Shown here: positions 4,446 through 6,976 of the stretch, piece after piece
Position numbering within the stretch: position 1 is the stretch's first letter
Layout: the number at the start of each line of letters is the position of its first letter
NCBI GenBank assembly: GCA_021299615.1
Contig: JAJTHC010000189.1
Coordinates: forward strand, 1 to 6,976
Direction of reading: 5' to 3'
DNA length: 6,976 nucleotides
Source: Vampirovibrionales bacterium
GTDB taxonomy: Bacteria > Cyanobacteriota > Vampirovibrionia > Vampirovibrionales > JAJTHC01
Program-made: the position numbers and the translations under genes
Notes under the pieces: model-generated
The model's input: only the letters and a program-made list of their open reading frames with translations
Database searches by the model: none
Told to the model about the DNA's origin: nothing

Positions 4446-6473
4446 ATGTTCACGCCCCACCTAGAAGCCCCCGATGCCTTTCGACTCCACACGCCGTATG
4501 CCCCTGCGGGCGATCAACCCAAAGCCATCGCCGACATTGTCGAACAGCTTGCCAACCCCGAAACACGAGCCATGACCCTGCTCGGAGCTACAGGCACAGG
4601 GAAAACCTTCACCATGGCAAGCGTCATCCAACAACTTCAACGCCCGACGCTGATTATGGCTCACAATAAAACGCTCGCTGCCCAACTTTACAACGAAGTC
4701 AAGGATTTTTTCCCCGAAAATGCCGTTGAATACTTCATTAGCTACTACGATTTTTACCAGCCTGAAGCCTACATCCCTCGTTCCGACACCTACATCGAAA
4801 AAACCGCTACCATCAACGAAGAAATCGATCGGATGCGACATTCGGCGACACGATCGCTCTTTGAACGGCGGGATGTCATCGTGATTGCGTCCGTCTCGTG
4901 CATCTACGGTTTGGGGATGCCTGAAGTCTACCTCGAATCCGCCATTCGCTTTGAGCTGGGGCAAGATTATAAGCGTGAAGCGTTGTTGCATCAACTGTTA
5001 CGAAACCAGTACATGCGGAACGATTTGGAATTGACTCGCTCGCATTTTAGAATGCGTGGCGATGTGATTGACGTCTTCCCTGCCAACGAAGAAGCCGTTT
5101 TGCGACTCGAGTTTTTCGACGAAACGCTCGAATCCATTTACTTTATGGATTCCACCACGGGCGAAATCCTGCAAAGTTTGGACAAATATGTGCTGTACCC
5201 TGCGGTTCACTATGTCACGGATGAAGGCTATATCGACAAAGCCTTGGCTCAAATCAAGCTTGAAATGAAGGACAGGCTCGAACAATTGCGTCACGAAGGC
5301 AAGGAGTTTGAAGCGGAACGCTTGCATCAACGCACCTTAAGGGACATGGAAAGCATCAAGGAGCTGGGCTACTGCCCTGGGGTGGAAAATTACAGCCGTA
5401 TTTTTGAGGGTCGCCCACCGGGGACGCCGCCTAAAACGTTGATTGATTATTTCCCCAAAGATATGCTGATGTTCATTGATGAAAGCCATGTGACGATTCC
5501 GCAATTGCGAGGCATGTATCATGGGGACAGTTCACGTAAGCAAACACTGGTGGATTACGGCTTTCGCCTGCCTTGTGCCAAAGACAACCGCCCCCTAATG
5601 TTTGACGAGTTCATGGCACGAGTCGGGCAATTGCTGTATGTTTCGGCGACCCCTAGCAAGTACGAACTGGCGGAAAGTAGTTTTGTCGCTGAACAAGTGA
5701 TTCGCCCGACAGGCTTGCTGGATCCCTTGGTGGACGTGCATCCGATTGAGGGGCAGGTGGACAAGTTGGTGTCTGAAATTGAGGTGATTTTGGCTCGGGA
5801 TGAACGTGTGCTGATTACGACCTTGACCAAACGCATGGCGGAAGATCTCACCGAATACATGCAGAACATGGGCTTGCAAGTGCGGTACTTGCACAGTGAA
5901 ATCAAGCCGATTGACCGTGTGCAGATTATTCAAGATCTGCGTTTGGGGCATTATGATATTCTGGTGGGCGTGAACTTGTTGCGTGAAGGCTTGGATTTGC
6001 CTGAAGTGAGCTTGGTGTGCATTATGGATGCCGACAAAGAAGGCTTCTTGCGGAGCGATCACGCCTTGATTCAAACCATCGGGCGTGCGGCGAGGAACTC
6101 GGCAGGGCGGGTGATTTTATTTGCGGACAAGGTGACACCGAGCATGGCTCGTGCGATGGAAGAGACGGCACGCCGTCGGCAGAAGCAAATGGCGTATAAT
6201 AGCGAGCATGGCATCGTGCCTGTGACGATTAAAAAGGCGATTAACAACGGTTTGTTGGACATGCTGGGTGGCACGAAAACGGCTGGAGACGACAAGTCGC
6301 CTGCTCAAGCAGGGGATTGGATGCATCCTGAAGTGTTTAAGACCTTGCCTGCGGACAAGCAAGCCGTCTTGCTGGACGAGTTGGAATCGGAGATGAAGGC
6401 GGCCGCCAAGCTGTTGGATTTTGACAAGGCGACCGAATTACGAGACGCCTTGTTTACCCTTCGCCGAACATAG
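4446..6473 (+). CDS. uvrB: Excinuclease ABC subunit B (UvrB)
   Basis: This encodes 675 residues, the normal length. UvrB is the damage-verifying helicase-like subunit of nucleotide excision repair: it is loaded by UvrA, clamps the lesion and recruits UvrC for incision. Visible parts are GDQPKAI (22-28), Walker A GATGTGKT (47-54), the DNA-clamping beta-hairpin region YYDFYQPEAYIP (100-111), RRDVIVIASVSCIYG (141-155) and Walker B DESH (345-348). VSATP, TTLTKRMAEDL, GVNLLREGLD and QTIGRAAR (543-550) follow. The C-terminal UVR motif, about 640-672, contacts UvrC (LDELESEMKAAAKLLDFDKATELRD). All motifs are intact. The start at 4446 follows AAGGA by 6 bases. The immediate upstream DNA is element copy B, so the ancestral promoter has probably been displaced or replaced; I see no LexA-type operator in the gap. 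The 3' end overlaps a convergent small gene by 20 bases. Confidence 0.99.
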   Translation: MFTPHLEAPDAFRLHTPYAPAGDQPKAIADIVEQLANPETRAMTLLGATGTGKTFTMASVIQQLQRPTLIMAHNKTLAAQLYNEVKDFFPENAVEYFISYYDFYQPEAYIPRSDTYIEKTATINEEIDRMRHSATRSLFERRDVIVIASVSCIYGLGMPEVYLESAIRFELGQDYKREALLHQLLRNQYMRNDLELTRSHFRMRGDVIDVFPANEEAVLRLEFFDETLESIYFMDSTTGEILQSLDKYVLYPAVHYVTDEGYIDKALAQIKLEMKDRLEQLRHEGKEFEAERLHQRTLRDMESIKELGYCPGVENYSRIFEGRPPGTPPKTLIDYFPKDMLMFIDESHVTIPQLRGMYHGDSSRKQTLVDYGFRLPCAKDNRPLMFDEFMARVGQLLYVSATPSKYELAESSFVAEQVIRPTGLLDPLVDVHPIEGQVDKLVSEIEVILARDERVLITTLTKRMAEDLTEYMQNMGLQVRYLHSEIKPIDRVQIIQDLRLGHYDILVGVNLLREGLDLPEVSLVCIMDADKEGFLRSDHALIQTIGRAARNSAGRVILFADKVTPSMARAMEETARRRQKQMAYNSEHGIVPVTIKKAINNGLLDMLGGTKTAGDDKSPAQAGDWMHPEVFKTLPADKQAVLLDELESEMKAAAKLLDFDKATELRDALFTLRRT

Positions 6474-6717
6474 GCTTCTTTGTTTCTTCTAGGACACTGT
6501 TCTTGAGTGACTCCTGCATCCATTGTTCTACTATAGTATTAGCGGTTCCAATATCGCCAGCGTTAATATTACCCTGCTGTAAGCTAGAAATAGAAAATCC
6601 ATTTGGAGTCTTTTCTGCATTAATATCTAATTTGTTGTTTTTGAAATCGGCAACTTTGGTAGGACCTTTAGGAGCTAATAGTACTCCGTTAATCGTCATT
6701 GAATTAAGAGTTGGCAT
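6454..6717 (-). CDS. Small soluble protein of unknown function, convergent with uvrB
   Basis: This encodes 87 residues beginning MPTLNSMTINGVLLAPKGPT and ending KPMFGEG. I do not recognise it. It is hydrophilic, with no signal peptide, membrane segment or cysteine, and is rich in Asn, Lys and Gly. The N-terminal half looks like short beta strands (INGVLL, KVADF, LDINAE, FSISSL). The second half is helix-like (TANTIVEQWMQESLKNSVLEETKK). Protein-like composition and the absence of any other gene in the stretch support it. The upstream GAAAGTGA is only a weak ribosome binding site. Its last seven codons overlap the end of uvrB on the opposite strand by 20 bases. Confidence 0.6.
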   Translation of the reverse strand: MPTLNSMTINGVLLAPKGPTKVADFKNNKLDINAEKTPNGFSISSLQQGNINAGDIGTANTIVEQWMQESLKNSVLEETKKPMFGEG

Positions 6718-6747
6718 AATAGGTTCACTTTCTTGGTGTATTATTTA

Positions 6748-6771
6748 GGGGGGGTACAGGTTTATAAAACG
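6748..6771. repeat. G7 tract followed by an echo of the element right end
   Basis: Seven G residues (6748-6754) run into GGTACAGG (6753-6760) and TTATAAAACG (6762-6771). Copy B has the same two words in the same order near its right end, with a three-base instead of one-base gap (GGTACAGG-AAA-TTATAAAACG). The terminal GGCTATA is missing here. It is either a decayed end fragment or chance. The tract lies in the putative promoter region of the minus-strand gene. Confidence 0.3.
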
Positions 6772-6785
6772 TCTCAACCTTTGGT

Positions 6786-6821
6786 GTTGATTGTTCTTAC
6801 AACATAATAAAAACAATCAAC
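6786..6821. repeat. Perfect 10-base inverted repeat with 16-base spacer
   Basis: GTTGATTGTT (6786-6795) and AACAATCAAC (6812-6821) are exact inverted copies. The AT-rich spacer and lack of a T-tract argue against a terminator. It lies about 70 bases upstream of the start of the minus-strand gene 6454-6717, so it could be an operator for it. Confidence 0.5.
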
Positions 6822-6892
6822 TGGGTCTTATTGCGTTTTTGTTACAAAGCGTTTCAGGACGTTTTGTTCAACAATAAAACAGTGGTTTTGTC

Positions 6893-6916
6893 CCCCCTCC
6901 TAATTTTAGGAGGGGG
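6893..6916. repeat. REP-like GC-rich palindrome
   Basis: CCCCCTCCTAA (6893-6903) and TTAGGAGGGGG (6906-6916) form an 11-base perfect inverted repeat with almost no loop, followed by TTAGGGGGCGG. Palindromes of this CCCCTCC...GGAGGGG type often occur as dispersed intergenic repeats in bacteria. No T-tract follows on either strand, so it does not look like a standard terminator. Confidence 0.55.
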
Positions 6917-6925
6917 TTAGGGGGC

Positions 6926-6959
6926 GGTTAAACTCACAAACGGAGTCTAGGGTTTAACC
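6926..6959. repeat. Inverted repeat GGTTAAAC / GTTTAACC
   Basis: GGTTAAAC (6926-6933) and GTTTAACC (6952-6959) are perfect 8-base inverted copies with an 18-base loop. They start directly after the REP-like palindrome, so both may belong to one composite repeat unit that continues past the window. Confidence 0.45.
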
Positions 6960-6976
6960 TCACCCTCGAACGTCTA

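Noticed and set aside
4461..4994. A 177-codon open frame on the minus strand within uvrB, and other long frames opposite or out of frame with uvrB, ilvC and the methyltransferase.
   Set aside because: They lie wholly inside well-supported genes, have no family resemblance and no ribosome binding context; they are by-products of the real coding frame.
6503..6748. Plus-strand frame of 81 codons downstream of uvrB.
   Set aside because: It is opposite the more protein-like minus-strand gene, has no ribosome binding site after the uvrB stop, and its hydrophobic composition fits an antisense reading.
1..6976. GGCC rarity as direct proof that the GGCC restriction system has long resided in this genome.
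   Set aside because: CCGG, GCGC and CGCG are equally or more rare in the same window, so the deficit is not specific to the predicted target of this system.

Overview
The window is bacterial. It joins a housekeeping background (ilvC, a nitroreductase, uvrB) to a lower-GC accessory segment (a type II restriction-modification pair) and several dispersed palindromic repeats. I cannot name the organism. UvrB carries signatures such as NEEIDRMRHSATRSLFERRD and SVSCIYGLG, which resemble cyanobacterial, Gram-positive and related lineages more than enterobacteria. KARI is the short class I form. A Cyanobacteriota/Vampirovibrionia-type host is a guess only. By eye, ilvC and uvrB are about half G+C, while the restriction genes and intergenic regions are clearly more AT-rich.

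Layout from left to right: the 3' two thirds of ilvC (1-747, +) with a strong hairpin terminator. A small convergent gene (826-1053, -) for a 75-residue putative tail-anchored membrane protein. A non-coding stretch holding a complete 150-bp MITE-like element (copy A, 1243-1392). A nitroreductase (1494-2102, +) with its own promoter. A scar region (2103-2371) with the left arm of the same element (copy C) and the last 31 codons of a lost gene with a winged-helix-type C-terminus. A two-gene operon for an NgoPII-family restriction endonuclease and its HaeIII/NgoPII-type m5C methyltransferase (2372-4265), expected to act on GGCC. A second complete element (copy B, 4287-4434) that ends directly against the uvrB ribosome binding site. 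uvrB (4446-6473). A small unknown convergent gene (6454-6717, -). A terminal stretch rich in inverted repeats (6718-6976).

The restriction and methylation genes form one self-contained unit. The endonuclease gene has an extended -10 promoter lying in a dyad, and the methyltransferase Shine-Dalgarno sequence overlaps the endonuclease stop codon. No controller (C) protein gene is visible. The unit sits between copy C and copy B in the same orientation, which suggests it entered or was fixed by recombination between element copies. The least described item is the element family itself: about 150 bp, no coding capacity, imperfect inverted ends of about 26 bp beginning TATAGC, likely TA target duplication, and a subterminal CTGTACAG palindrome. 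In architecture, but not sequence, it recalls the Correia elements of Neisseria.
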